Positions 22,522 to 33,567 of a stretch of 64,000 nucleotides of DNA are shown piece by piece (positions within the stretch are counted from its first letter, which is position 1; each line of letters begins with the position of its first letter). Source of the stretch: Vicia villosa (taxonomy: Eukaryota > Streptophyta > Magnoliopsida > Fabales > Fabaceae); assembly GCF_029867415.1 (NCBI RefSeq), contig NC_081180.1:142972731-143036730 (forward strand), in the 5' to 3' direction. The position numbers and the translations under genes are program-made. The notes under the pieces are model-generated. The model had not been told where the DNA came from. It did no database searches and worked only from the letters and a program-made list of their open reading frames with translations.

Positions 22522-23051
22522 GGGTCCCGACAATGATAGCAACCTAATATGAAGTTAATACATCTTAACCTAAGATTCAATGGGAACAACAAGTCGTTGA
22601 TTTGGAAATTGGTGCAACATTTGTGACAATGTTGACTATTACATAATTGAGGGTTGAGTTTTAAAGAAACTCTTAATGAAGTTCTATATCGAGGATATGT
22701 ATCTGAAGAGATACTAATGAAACTTCACCTATATGAATTTTGAGATGGTGCCGTCTCAAAGTGAGAGTTTGAGTTTCTCTCATGATAAGTTCATGAAAAC
22801 AGGAAAAGCACGTGGCCATAAATAGTGCTAGGCGAGATATGTAGGCGAAGAAATTCTAAAAAGTGTGTGTATAGCAATGTCGTTCTGATCACATGGGATA
22901 ATGGTTCAAAGCATAGCTACCTAACGTTCTGATTAGGCTTCACTGTCTTTACTAAGGTTAAGTTCAAATAGAAAGATACCTAACTGTATTAACACTTTTT
23001 ATCTTCTATACTCTGGAATTGGATTTGTCATTATTAGAACAAGTGGGGGAT
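22522..23051 (+). other. 3' untranslated part of the copia element
   Basis: Non-coding sequence between the RNase H stop and the 3' LTR, ending in the polypurine tract at 23041-23050. Confidence 0.75.
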
Positions 23052-23913
23052 TGTTGTAAATCCATTAAGGAATTTTACAAGTTGTGTTCTAAAATGACAA
23101 AATAGTGAAAGTGAGTAAATGCTAATAAATGCATGAAATAAAGTCCCACATTGGAAGGTTCACTCACTTTGAAAACCTTTATAAAGAGTTAATATCATTA
23201 ACTCAACAAAAGGACAAAAGAGGATAAAGTGCCACATTGACAAATATGGTGGTCCCAAGCATTATACCACTTGTATCAATCATACAACCATTCGCCGGTG
23301 TCGCCACCGGCGACACCGGCTTCGGCTCTGACTCTGGGTCCGGGGGAGTGGGCGTAGAGGCGCTAGTGGCGACTTGTAGACGGCACTTGAGCACTTAGGC
23401 ACGTCGCATCGGAGCGATCGGGCTATTCGCGATGTTAATGAGGCGGCTCCGGCAGGCGACGATCGGCCTTCGAACGGCTTGTTATATTTTTGCTTAGTGC
23501 CTATGATTTGAATTTTGAATTCAGAAAGTGGCAACTGTTCACGAAATACTACAGAGTGAAACCATGCAATCATTAGTGAACCATGTTGTGTGCCAACAGT
23601 CATAACTTTTGAAAATTATATTGTTTCACCAAGGGTCGCAAGCTATGAAACAATATTATTTTGGACTATAAAAGCATGATTCCGAACTCATAATTTCACA
23701 TCACAAAAACCGAAATTCCTCTAAATAATTCCAGAGCACTCTTCGCTCATTCAAGTTTTCGCCGGTCTTGCGCAAACTCGATAAGGCTGAATTATCCTGG
23801 GTATTCCTGTATTGAGACTCTAAGACATTCGAGAGTGCTTGAAATACTATAACGAAAGTGTTCCGTACATGATTCAAGCCTGGATCCATTTAACTTTGAA
23901 ACATTTACTAACA
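23052..23913 (+). repeat. Complete 3' LTR of the copia element
   Basis: 862 bp, TGTTGTAAATCC...TTTACTAACA, followed by the target duplication AAATG. Contains a GC-rich patch with an 11 bp-stem hairpin at 23295-23319 and a TATAAAAG promoter box at about 23668. Confidence 0.88.
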
Positions 23914-23986
23914 AAATGTTAACAAAGCACTATAGATATAACAAAACACAATGAGAATAGCAACTTGTAATAGTATAATTGTAAAG

Positions 23987-25128
23987 TGAAGGATAGAAAA
24001 ACACTTAGAAAGGGGGGGTTTGAATAAGTGTAACTTTAAAAACTTTTAAGATAAAAACAAAGAACACAATATTTTTATCCTGGTTCGTTGTTAACGAAAC
24101 TACTCCAGTCCACCCCCTTAGAGTGATTTACCTCAACTGAGGATTTAATCCACTAATCAATCTTGATTACAATGGTTATCCACTTAGAAACACTCTAAGT
24201 CTTCTAGAGTATATTGATCACACCTTGATCACTCTAGGAAATCACCACTTAGAAACTTCTAAGTCTTCTAGAGTCTACTTATCTCACTGATCACTCTAGG
24301 AACCTTTTACAAATCAATGTAAAATAAATGTTTACAAGAGTATGAATTTGCTTCTTAAAAAGCTATAATCACAATTGTGATATTTCTCTTAAGTTATAAG
24401 CTCAACACTCACTAAATATTACAAAGTATGTGAGTTTGAAGATGAAGTTCATGTGTTTTGATTTCAACAGCGTTTCAGTAAGTTTGCCAAGAATACATTA
24501 CTGCTTCTGATCAGAACTTCACTATATATAGGCGTTTGAGAAGATGACCATTGGAATGCATTTAATGCGTTGCGTGAATGGACAGCTTTGCATTTAATGT
24601 TTTCACTTTTTTGTCAACTACCTCGAGCCATGATTTTCTCTACTTTTACTGACTTTGCCTTTTGTAGCTTCTAACGTTCCTTTTGTCAGTCAGAGATTAG
24701 ACTTCATAGCCCGTCATCTTGTACTAACTTCTGATCTCAGATTTTGTGAATACAACGTTTGAATAATCAGAATCAGAGTTACAGTTTGGTGCAGAGCATC
24801 TTCTTGTCTTCTGACTTTGAAGTGCTTTAGCGTGATACCATAAGAACTTCAGTGCTTCTGCTTCTGATCTCAAGTTCTTCTGATGCTTCATAGACCATGT
24901 TCTGATTCTACTTGACCATCTTCTGATGTCTTGTAAGAGCATGTTCTGATGTTGCATTCCTGAACCTTCTGAGTCAGTGCTTCTTAGCGCTGAATTGTGC
25001 ATACTCCTTATATAATTCCTAAAATGGAAAATGCATAGGATTAGAGTACCACATTGTCTTATACAAAATTCATATACATTGTTATCATCAAAACAAGAAT
25101 ATTGATCAGAACAAATATTGTTCTAACA
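23987..25128 (-). mobile_element. Solo LTR of a Ty1/copia element (1142 bp)
   Basis: Read on the minus strand it begins TGTTAGAACAATATTTG and ends CTATCCTTCA. TAAAG flanks both sides (23982-23986 and 25129-25133). The start sequence and the many TCAGAAG/CTTCTGA repeats inside resemble SIRE/Maximus-type LTRs of legumes (recognised from memory, not searched). No internal region is present, so it arose by LTR-LTR recombination. A minus-strand open frame at 24724-25002 is just LTR sequence. Confidence 0.85.
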
Positions 25129-25133
25129 TAAAG

Positions 25134-26695
25134 GACCCGAAAGAGGCATACAAAATTTACCAAGCGATACCGCACATCACCCGAAGTAGCCTTCTAGTCT
25201 CCTCTTGAAAGAATCCTTTGCCCATTGGGTGTCTCACTCACTCGTTGGTCACATCACTTGCTCTCTATTGGATTTGAGTAAAACCACCTACTTTCAACTC
25301 ATGAAATATCAGAATTGGCATGTATTTGAGCACTAGCAGTATGAAAGCTCAGTCAAAAGGGAAAGTCACATTCTCCTAAAGAATATGAGAAGGAGTGTTT
25401 TAATCCCATGCTTTTGTTTTAATCCAATGGGCTATCATGCAATGCTCTTTTACACACACACATACATTTGATATGATTTATAACTTTCTAAAGTTGACTT
25501 TAGTCTTGCCGGTACGAATTGCAAGTATGGAATGTATTTTTTTAGCAATGAAACTTGTGAAGAGTCAACTATATTAGAAAATGAGTGATTAGTAAGTAAA
25601 TGACCGTTTGATAACTTTTATAGAAAAAATATTCTTGGAATAATTGACAATGATGTAATTTTAGCTCATTTTCAAAAAATTGATTGTAGACAATTTTCAT
25701 TGTAAATGTATTATATAATTTATATTAAACACTATTATTTTTTATTTTCAGTATAATTTAGTTCATAATTATTTTCATGTTTAGTCACACCAGTATATAA
25801 TGCCCAGATCTGCCCCTGCATCTGGGTATGGTAATTGACATGTTGGAGTGTGTTATATGAGGTTCTGACAGTAGTTAGTTGTAATTGACAATTTCAACTC
25901 TAATTTTCCCGTGAAGCAAGGTGAGAGTATGGCATGTTATAACTATGAACTTGATAGGTTAGTCATAAAATCATTAATATTTTCAACAACGATGCTTACA
26001 TCCATTCTTACATCAAATACTTACACCATATACACTGTTCACCGTATTTATACTGTGAACAGTATTTTTTAATAAAAAAATAAACTTATAAACAGTGTCG
26101 TGAACAGTGTCCGTGAACAGTGCATGAACAAAAGTTAAAAAATTCGTTAATGAAGTGGTGAAGTTGGTTAATAAACGCCCAGATATTAAAAATAATTTTA
26201 ACTAGTAAAACAAAATTGATTAATGAAATGTAAAAAGTTGGTTAATGAAGTGATGAAGTTGATTAATAAACGCTCAGATATTAAAAATAATTTTTAATAG
26301 TAAAAAAAGTTGGTTAATACAATATAAGATGTTGGTTAAAAAAGTTATGAAGTTAGTTAATAAGCGCCCATATTTTTAGTAGTTATGAAGTTAGTTAATG
26401 AAATTTAAAATGTTTGTTAATGAAGTTATGAAGTTGGTTAATCACATAATTTTGTATCCGTACTCCCTTAATTTAAAAACACGTAAAAATATAATAAAAA
26501 ATTGTATTTTTATTTTTTTTTTTAAAGTAATTTATTCTTATAATATTTCATTGTTTGCCGTATTGGTGATGCAATACTGTGTTGGTGTAGGATGTTGGTT
26601 TAAGAATAACATTTTTCTATTTTAAACTATTTTCATAGATGACATTATTTTCATGTAATGTTAATGCTATAAATCCTACATTGGTTAAAGTATAT
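25134..26695. other. Unassigned AT-rich DNA with short repeats
   Basis: No gene recognised. A 9 bp-stem hairpin (ACTGTTCAC/GTGAACAGT) lies at about 26033-26067, followed by further GTGAACAGTG copies to 26130. From 26150 to 26445 there is a degenerate tandem repeat built on aagttggttaatgaagt with a roughly 80 bp higher-order step. The segment 25462-25525 recurs inverted at 30823-30886. Confidence 0.5.
25462..25525 (+). repeat. 64 bp sequence with a perfect inverted copy at 30823-30886
   Basis: The reverse complement of this segment is identical over all 64 bases to 30823-30886, which sits at the broken left end of the Ogre element. Confidence 0.95.
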
Positions 26696-27522
26696 TGTTG
26701 TGATAATGACAAAGTTCAATTTCAATCAACACTTTGATATGTGAGGCAAAAAATAGTAGTAACCAAAATAAATGACCTTCAGCAATAATAATCATTAAGT
26801 AGAAAATATAATAGAATAAGACGGAAAAAACGAAAAGTTTGTTTATCTAATTCGGTCAAAAGATCTACTCTAGGGAGAGAGCAGCTCTCTAATTCACTAT
26901 AGTCAGAAAAGTTGTTAAAAGAGATTACAAATGAGTTACAAGAAAATAGCATCCGCCTTTAGAGTTTGAAAGAACAACTCTGAAGGCGCCCAAAAACAAA
27001 ACCCTATTTTCTACCCAAGTGTTTTTCAACCTCTTCAACTCTCCTTAATGTAAACACACAAACTCAAGATGTAGATAGTTGTTTCTCAATCCCCTTAGAT
27101 AACTCCAAAGATCTCCCAAAACCCTTATCTTTCTAAGTTTTCCCTTGAAAAGATCTTAAACCATTTACTCTACCTTTTTGTTATAAACTATAAGTTTATC
27201 CCTCTATAAAACAATAAAGAGATACATATTTATAATTACTAAAACACAACATACAAAGCCCAAAATACAACTCATTAATTATTACTATAAAATATTATAA
27301 ATATCTTATAATATATTTTATATTAATTTAGACTATTTCTAAATTAATATATATCGAATATACTAACATTAAATAACGGATCCGCAAACCGAACCGGTCA
27401 AATTCTAAATCTGTGGATCGCCCAAACTGGACATTCTTGTTGCTTTTCGGCTTTCTAATTTTAGGCAATATCGAAATATGTTTTCTTCATCTTCATCAAA
27501 GGTTTTAAGACATACTCCAACA
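26696..27522 (-). repeat. 3' LTR of the old copia element
   Basis: On the minus strand it starts TGTTGGAGTATGTC after the polypurine tract (AAGTCAAGGGGAAGAA) and ends at TGTTG on the plus strand (26696). Segments such as attacaaatgagttacaaga, ttttctacccaagtgttt and gatacatatttataatt are shared with 57399-57966. Divergence is high. Confidence 0.8.
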
Positions 27523-27639
27523 TTCTTCCCCTTGACTTTAAACTGTGGTGATATCAATTTAACCATCAACCACCTTGCTGATCTCTATCATATTTAAACT
27601 CTAATCAATAATCTTGATCAAATTCAAGGCACCATTGAA

Positions 27640-28498
27640 TCTTGATCTCGCCACTTGCATCCACTTGTTTCCAATTACCCTTTTCTATCTAGGTCATCTA
27701 ACAAGCCCACAAGTATGATTCTTCAACCATCATCGACTCCACATGCCTTCGAATGCATCCCTGAAGGTCCCTATTTCTGTATTTTGCAATCCTTCATCCA
27801 CATTCAAAGCATAACACAGAAGACTAGCATAACTGTTTCTTTGAGATGCTACAATCTCCCTCCTTACCTTATCATCAGTCAAATGATAATCAGAGATCTT
27901 TGTAACTGTTCTCTCACTACTACTAGTATCCATAGTAGGAAACTCCACCTCAAACTGAGTTTTCTCTGTTATAGTTTCTAACAGGTTTATCCCTTGGTTT
28001 TTAGTGTTCTTCCTCTGAATAAATTCTCTACCAACCAAGTAAGTTGCTTTGACATCAGCCTTTCTCCCAAAATTCAATAAAAACTCAACGGTCATATGCA
28101 TTTTTATCTTTTATTCTCTGCAAAAATCATTATACACTTCTAAAACAGCCTCAAGGCATTCATGACGCCTTGACCTCAAATCTTATAGCTCTTTTTCATG
28201 AAAGCCTCCATTAGTTAATGATGAATGAATAAAAATATTTAAACCTTCTAAAACATATAGAACACATATTTTAGACCCTTTAGCATTAATCATTTCATCA
28301 CGCGAAATCTTCAACACTCCACGTTCAACTCTAGCGTAATAGCTAGATCATCAAACATGCTTATAAATAACAAATTTCGCTTGAGTTTTGGAACATACCT
28401 CATGCCGTGAAGAAGAAATTCACGATCATCAAACATTTTAAGTATCCATACCAATACCATAAACTTTGCAAGCCTTATTATCACCAAGGCTAATTTCT
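27640..28498 (-). pseudogene. Pol remnant of the old copia element, left half
   Basis: Read from 28498 downward: SLGDNKACKV, FDDREFLLHGMRYVPKLKRN, then several frame breaks in the integrase zinc region. A deletion of the integrase core follows. Then comes an open stretch near 28060-27735 (INLLETITEKTQFEVEFP, VRREIVASQRNSYASLLCYA), which lies between integrase and reverse transcriptase in copia elements. The reverse transcriptase itself is absent. Confidence 0.8.
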
Positions 28499-28880
28499 CA
28501 CTACTAAAAGTATTACATTTGGTTACAAGATTTTACATCAGGTATAAAGATAAATAATGTGAAAAATATATGTCAAAGAATTTCACATCAGGTTTTATTA
28601 CAAATTGATGTGAAAAAATTTGTTTTAGGGATTTTACATCAGACATTTAATGGAGTTGATGGGAAAAATAACTCAAAAATTAAAAATCCAATACACGGTG
28701 GCAATACTGTAAATAAAATGAAATTTTTTATAAAGGCTTTTACATCGGGCCATATAATACCCGATGGGAAAAGTCTACTAGAAAGGGATTTTCCATCGGC
28801 CCATATAATACTCGATGGGAAAAGTCTACCAGAAAGGGTTGTTCCATCGGCTCATATAATACCAGATGGAAAAGTATCCC
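28499..28880. repeat. Left subterminal repeats of CACTA-3
   Basis: Repeated TTTTACATCAGG and TTCCATCGGCCCATATAATA with their complements, in ~60 bp imperfect direct repeats at 28735-28870. The right-end block at 56100-56451 has the same core. Confidence 0.85.
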
Positions 28881-30054
28881 ACTATTTCCAACTAATCCCT
28901 AGCCTCCTTCACTCACAAAACATATTTCTTTTCTTTCTTCCCTTTCTGTGCGACTGAACAGACATAGCGACAAAAATCCAACACCCAGCAGACTCGCCGG
29001 TAACGCCCAGCAGACTTTCAGGTAACGCCATCGTCGTCGATCCACGACTGCCGCCAACCCGCGTTTGTGGTCTTCTGCTGTACCTCACCGTCTCCGCGCG
29101 ACCTCAGTCCGACGGTGCGTGACCCTTCTCTTGCTTCAGCCTGCCCGCGGTGACCCGAGTCCGACAGTGCGCGACCCACCTCCTCTTCCGTAAGTTCGCT
29201 CTTCTCCCTCTTCTGTAAGTCCTTATTCAGTGGCTTTTGTTCACTTATTTGCATGTTGTTTTTGCTTACAAGTCATTCTGATATAGTCTTAAAATAAAAA
29301 CATAATTTAGAAAGTACTTGCATTTCTGGTCTGAAGTTTCAGTTTCATCACAGAAAGTACCCATTTTTCTGAAATTCAGAAACAGATCATGACAAAAAAA
29401 GTTTGAAGAAGTTAGTTTTGAATAAATAACAATAAAATATAATGCAATTTTTAAGTTTTTCAACTATATGACCTTTTTCTATGAGTGTGATTGTTCACCG
29501 ATCAAAAATAAATTATATATAGCAAAACATGCTTAAATTATATGTTTATGTATTTTTTAGGTACTTGAATATACATAGCTAATTGGGATTCATCTGATTT
29601 ATAATAAGGTTAGTTTCTTGTTGTGGCCTAACTTGAGTTGGATACTGATATGTTTAAGCTTTTAGACATATGTATTTCTAGGTTTTCTGAATGCGGTGTT
29701 TTTCTTTTTAAATTTTAAGTTAACACACATTTATAAATTTTGAGAGCAAAATTACAACTCAACACAGTTAGTTATAAACTTTCCAATCAAAGTTATTATC
29801 CAACACTCAATTAGTTATAAATTTTCAAAAAATAATTACAAAAATACACCATCTCGTTCATGTTTAAAAGTCTCTCCATTCTAATAAATTTCTTCAAGTC
29901 ATCAAATCTTTCAATACACCATCTCATTCATGAAATAATTTTATTAGAAATAATGTCTGCACCCCCGCCTTTTGGAAAAATATTTAATGTCAATTGTAGG
30001 CGTCATAATGATTTAATGATTTAATTATTTATGCATTAATTTCGGAACATAGAT
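28881..30054 (+). promoter_or_regulatory. 5' region of CACTA-3
   Basis: A GC-rich stretch at 28980-29200 (for example cgccatcgtcgtcgatccac) is followed by AT-rich DNA leading to the transposase start at 30055. The position matches a promoter and leader with introns. No protein is recognised. Confidence 0.4.
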
Positions 30055-30809
30055 ATGGATCGTAGTAGGATGAGAGCTAATCGATTAAGTGCTGAGTACG
30101 AACATGGAGTGATGTAATTTCTACAGTTTGCTGAAAGTAATGCTAAAAGAGATCTTCCTCCTCCTAAAAGTAATGCTGAAGAAAGTCTTCCTACGGTTAT
30201 TCTCTGTCCATGTGTTCGTTGTGCAAATCAAGAACCAAAACTTAGTAAAAAAGAAATCATGAATCATCTAATTTGTGAAGGGATTTGTCAAAGTTATACA
30301 CAATGGATATGGCACGGTGAAGTAGTAGCAAAGTCAAATGTGTCCCAAAGAGATAATGTTAGTGTAGAAATGGATGATCGTCTAGAAGACATGATGCGTG
30401 ATATTGGATAAGATTCGTTTAAGAGGGCACATGTGTATGATAGTTTATGCTATGACAAGGACACACCTTTGTACCCGGGATGCACAAATTGTACACGTTT
30501 GTCGGCGTGTTAAAATTGTTTAATCTGAAGGCAGTTAACGGGTGGAGTGACAAAAGTTTAACCGAATTGCTTGAATTGTTGACACAAATGCTTCCAGAAG
30601 GTAACGTACTGCCAAGTCGTTATTACGAGGCGAAGAAAATATTGTGTCCGATGGGTTTGGAGTATGAAAAGATACATGCATGCCCTAATGATTATATATT
30701 ATACAGAAAAGAGTATGTAAACTGTAACCATTATCCCAAGTGCAAGGCGTCACGCTACAAAAAGAGACATGGTGAATCTAGTGATGATGAGAATGATATT
30801 CGATGGTGA
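30055..30809 (+). pseudogene. CACTA-3 TNP2-type transposase, N-terminal part
   Basis: Starts MDRSRMRANRLSAEYEHG, the family start, then an in-frame TAA at 30115-30117. Cys-rich transposase-associated sequence follows (CPCVRC), with another TAA at 30409-30411 and a 1-nt frameshift near 30507. The open part after it reads VLKLFNLKAVNGWSDKSLTE and IHACPNDYILYRKEY. It corresponds to about residues 1-230 of the CACTA-1 transposase. Coding similarity ends just before a filler-containing deletion junction at 30803-30895. Confidence 0.88.
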
Positions 30810-30895
30810 ATCTAGTGTGAATCTTGCAATTCGTACCGGCAAGACTAAAGTCAACTTTAGAAAGTTATAAATCATATCAAATGTATTGTATTTAT
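30803..30895. repeat. Filler DNA at a deletion junction between CACTA-3 transposase and Ogre LTR
   Basis: First comes a 15 bp local copy (atggtgaatctagtg, at 30769-30783 and again at 30803-30817). Then a 64 bp perfect inverted copy of 25462-25525 (30823-30886), then about 9 bp of unknown origin before Ogre LTR sequence starts at 30896. This is the pattern of templated insertion during end-joining repair. Confidence 0.75.
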
Positions 30896-33554
30896 ATAGC
30901 AAGTGTGTGAAAAATGAAGTAAAAATGATTTGATTTGATAAGTTTATTAATTGTGTGAAGTTTGTATAAAAAAAAGAATGAAAATGGATGCTAAAAAATT
31001 GGTTTGGCCCTAGAGAGGTTCGAACCCACGCCCTTCATGATCACATTTCAAAACTTAACCAACTGAGCTACGCGCGCAGCTTGTTAACTATATACACTCA
31101 ATATATTATATTTTCAGATAAGCCAGGAAATTCAAATTTTACGCGCGCCATGTTCATCTTCTTCCTCGAGCTTCAGATTTTCAAATTCCTAACTCTCTGG
31201 TTTCTCAACTAAATGGCATGATGTAAACATCAATCTCACTCGTTTTTGGACAAGGAACATGATTATGGGCTCAGAATTCATTTATTCTAAGTGTAACTAA
31301 CGAATTTCATTATGAACACGAAGAACACATAAACCCTAATTTTAAAATTAAATGATGCACAAGATGAATAAATGAATGATGATAGAGGGTTTTCAATCCT
31401 CTGATGATGCTGAGCAAGATAGAATCGAGCTTTACCACAAAGAGTGCTTAAATTAAAGAGGTGGGGTTCAGAAACTTACCTCTGAAAATGGAGGTCGTGA
31501 GGATGATGGAGAGCACCTGGGCTTGAATGAATGATCTCAATAGCTTCCCTGAGACTCAATGATGCTAACTGAATGCTTATTGCAGCCTGAATCCTTCTGA
31601 ATTGTTCTATGGACCTCCCTCGATTTCAGCTTCAAGTGAACATGGAGGGTGTTGATTCTTGAGTTACAGATGAGCTGCAGCCATCTGGTTAGCTTCACTA
31701 TGACCTGAGGAGTGTGCCTGGATGATTGGCTTGGCTCGGAACCTCCTGAATTACTCCATGGACCTCCAACTGCAAATGCTCCAAAGTGAGAGCAACAATG
31801 GTGTTCCTCCACTTACAGAAGTGATCCAGGTGCTTGGATCACCTCAAATGACCTCCCTTGAGATGTTAGAATGTTCACTTCCCAAAGATGAGCTCTGGTT
31901 TGAAGAAATCGATTCTTCTTGCCAAAGAACTTTGAAAAACAATGAACATGAGAAGAGAAAGAGAAAGCAAGGAATATGGTTGCTTTGGTGTGTTTTTGAA
32001 TGAGGAATGCCTCTGTATTTATAGGCAAATGGATCAATATAGCTGCAGAGGAGTGAGCTTCCTTAGTGAAGTAAGTTTGGTTTCTTAGCCATGAAGAAAT
32101 TTCAAAGAATATCCAAGTGTGATCATTGCATTTTCGAGCCACCTCCCCTATCCATTGATTCTATCTGATCTTAGGGGACAATTCAGATGCAAAGTGAGCT
32201 CTAATTGGTTGGTGAGAAGATTCCTTGGGTGATTCATCAATTTGCCATAAATTCACAAATGTAATCATTACATAATCACATGTTCTTGTTTTAGGAATCT
32301 TCTTCAATTATCATGGCATGGTGAAAATGAATGCATGGCATGTTTTCAGATGTGTTATGGGTCGTGTAGCATCCATAATTGAGGTCATGTGCACAAAATT
32401 TCAAAGTTCAAAAATGATGCATGACCTATAATTTTACTTCATGAGGCCAACTTTGAACAAGCATAACTCTTAGCTCAAATTGAATTTGGAGAAGGTTGAA
32501 CACAATTTGGAAAGCCCTAAACATCTACTTTAAATCATTATTTTATGTCTTCTTCAGAATCATTTGGGAAATTTGTGAAAAATGAGCCCAAAGTTGGATG
32601 AAAACTAGGTTAAAATACTTAGAAAAATTTCTAAGTGTTTATGACCTAAACTTCAAAATTTCCAAAACTTCATAAATGATTGATCTTTTGAAAAAAGTTC
32701 CTTTGTAAGATGTTGTTTTATTTTGCAAGATCTACAACTTTCATGTTGGAAGTTTTTTGAGTTGTGTAGGTGAAATTTTGAGTTCTCACCATGCCTTCAA
32801 AAACCCTAATTCCCGACTTTTTGCTCCTTGATGAATTTCTTTGAATTTCTTTGGTCAAATGACTTTAATATCCATATATTGATGATATTGATCTTTGAAA
32901 GTCATTTTTTGACCAAAAACCTTAAAAGTCAAAGGTGATCCCCTACAGTTGACTTTTGCCCGACAAAGTGAATTTTTGGACTTTTGTGTAGAAACAAGAT
33001 CTTATCCTCAAATGAGTGATGTAAATGGATTATATTGAGTTAGTAGAGACTCTTGAATCATGTCTTGAGTTTTGGATTCATGCCCTGATTAAAAGTCAAT
33101 TATCTTGGTGAATTAGGTCAAAAACCCTAATTGTCGACCAGAGGACAATGATGACTGTAGACTTTGAACTGAGGTGTAATGTCCAGTGGATCTTGTCATG
33201 TGAGTTATTTGAAGATGATTGATGTCTTTGAATGGTCTCCTGGGGCTTTTTAGGGTTTCCCAAAAGTGATCCCTGATTTTAGTCCTTGATAGGCTCCAAA
33301 CCCTAGTCTGTTGATCTGAGTAATCCTGTGCTTAGATGACTGGGTGTCTTAATCAATCATAGGTGTAATAATGAGGCTTTTGAGTCTTATGATTGTATTA
33401 GAGACTAATCTCTCTATTGATTGATCCTTTGCCTGAGTTTTCTTGTCTTTGAACACCCTCGATTGAATGTCAGGTTGCTCTGGGTACTTGCTTTGACTTG
33501 ATGAAAATCCTGAAGATATGTCATCTCAGGGGGGTCAAAAATTAGGGTATGACA
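30896..33554 (-). repeat. 3' LTR of Ogre, truncated to 2659 bp
   Basis: Matches 50107-52765 with an exact offset of 19211 throughout. The remaining 3346 bp of the LTR, which would correspond to 46761-50106, is missing and replaced by filler and host sequence. Confidence 0.93.
31008..31080 (-). other. tRNA-like sequence with Pol III A and B boxes in the Ogre 3' LTR
   Basis: On the minus strand an A-box TAGCTCAGTTGG (31070-31059) and a B-box GGGTTCGAACC (31027-31017) are spaced as in a tRNA gene. The acceptor and D stems do not pair well, so it is a tRNA-derived relic (SINE head or captured tRNA) rather than a working tRNA. A second copy lies in the other LTR at 50219-50291, so it was present before the last transposition. 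Confidence 0.6.
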
Positions 33555-33567
33555 GATGCCCCTATTT
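33555..33567 (-). other. Polypurine tract of Ogre
   Basis: On the minus strand AAATAGGGGCATC sits directly before the TGTCATACC start of the 3' LTR, the expected place for the plus-strand primer. Confidence 0.75.

Larger units (their letters stand above)
18877..23913 (+). mobile_element. Degenerate Ty1/copia retrotransposon with deleted 5' LTR
   Basis: AAATG flanks both ends (18872-18876 and 23914-23918). The left end matches the first ~210 bp of the right LTR at 201 of 210 sites by eye, but similarity stops at about 19090 and gag codons follow. So the rest of the 5' LTR, the primer-binding site and the start of gag were lost in one deletion. The right LTR is complete (23052-23913, 862 bp). 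It is preceded by the polypurine tract AAGTGGGGGA and holds a TATAAAAG box at about 23668. Pol order is integrase then reverse transcriptase and RNase H, hence copia. Confidence 0.88.

Noticed and set aside
23295..23319. Rho-independent terminator
   Set aside because: The GC-rich hairpin lies inside a copia LTR of a eukaryote, and bacterial terminator logic does not apply.
25462..30886. The 64 bp inverted pair as terminal inverted repeats of a 5.4 kb DNA transposon
   Set aside because: The right copy sits exactly at a deletion junction within CACTA-3, with no target duplication or typical terminus. The interval cuts through a copia LTR, copia pol and a CACTA end. Filler DNA explains it better.
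31008..31080. Functional tRNA gene
   Set aside because: A and B boxes are present but the acceptor, D and T stems do not pair properly, and the sequence is part of an LTR. Kept only as a tRNA-like relic.
30904..33554. Taking the Ogre LTRs as a normal 2.65 kb TG...CA pair
   Set aside because: Flanking bases do not form a target duplication and similarity continues 8 bp past the TG. The primer-binding site is at 46737-46754, which places the true LTR end at 46761 and shows that the left copy is truncated.
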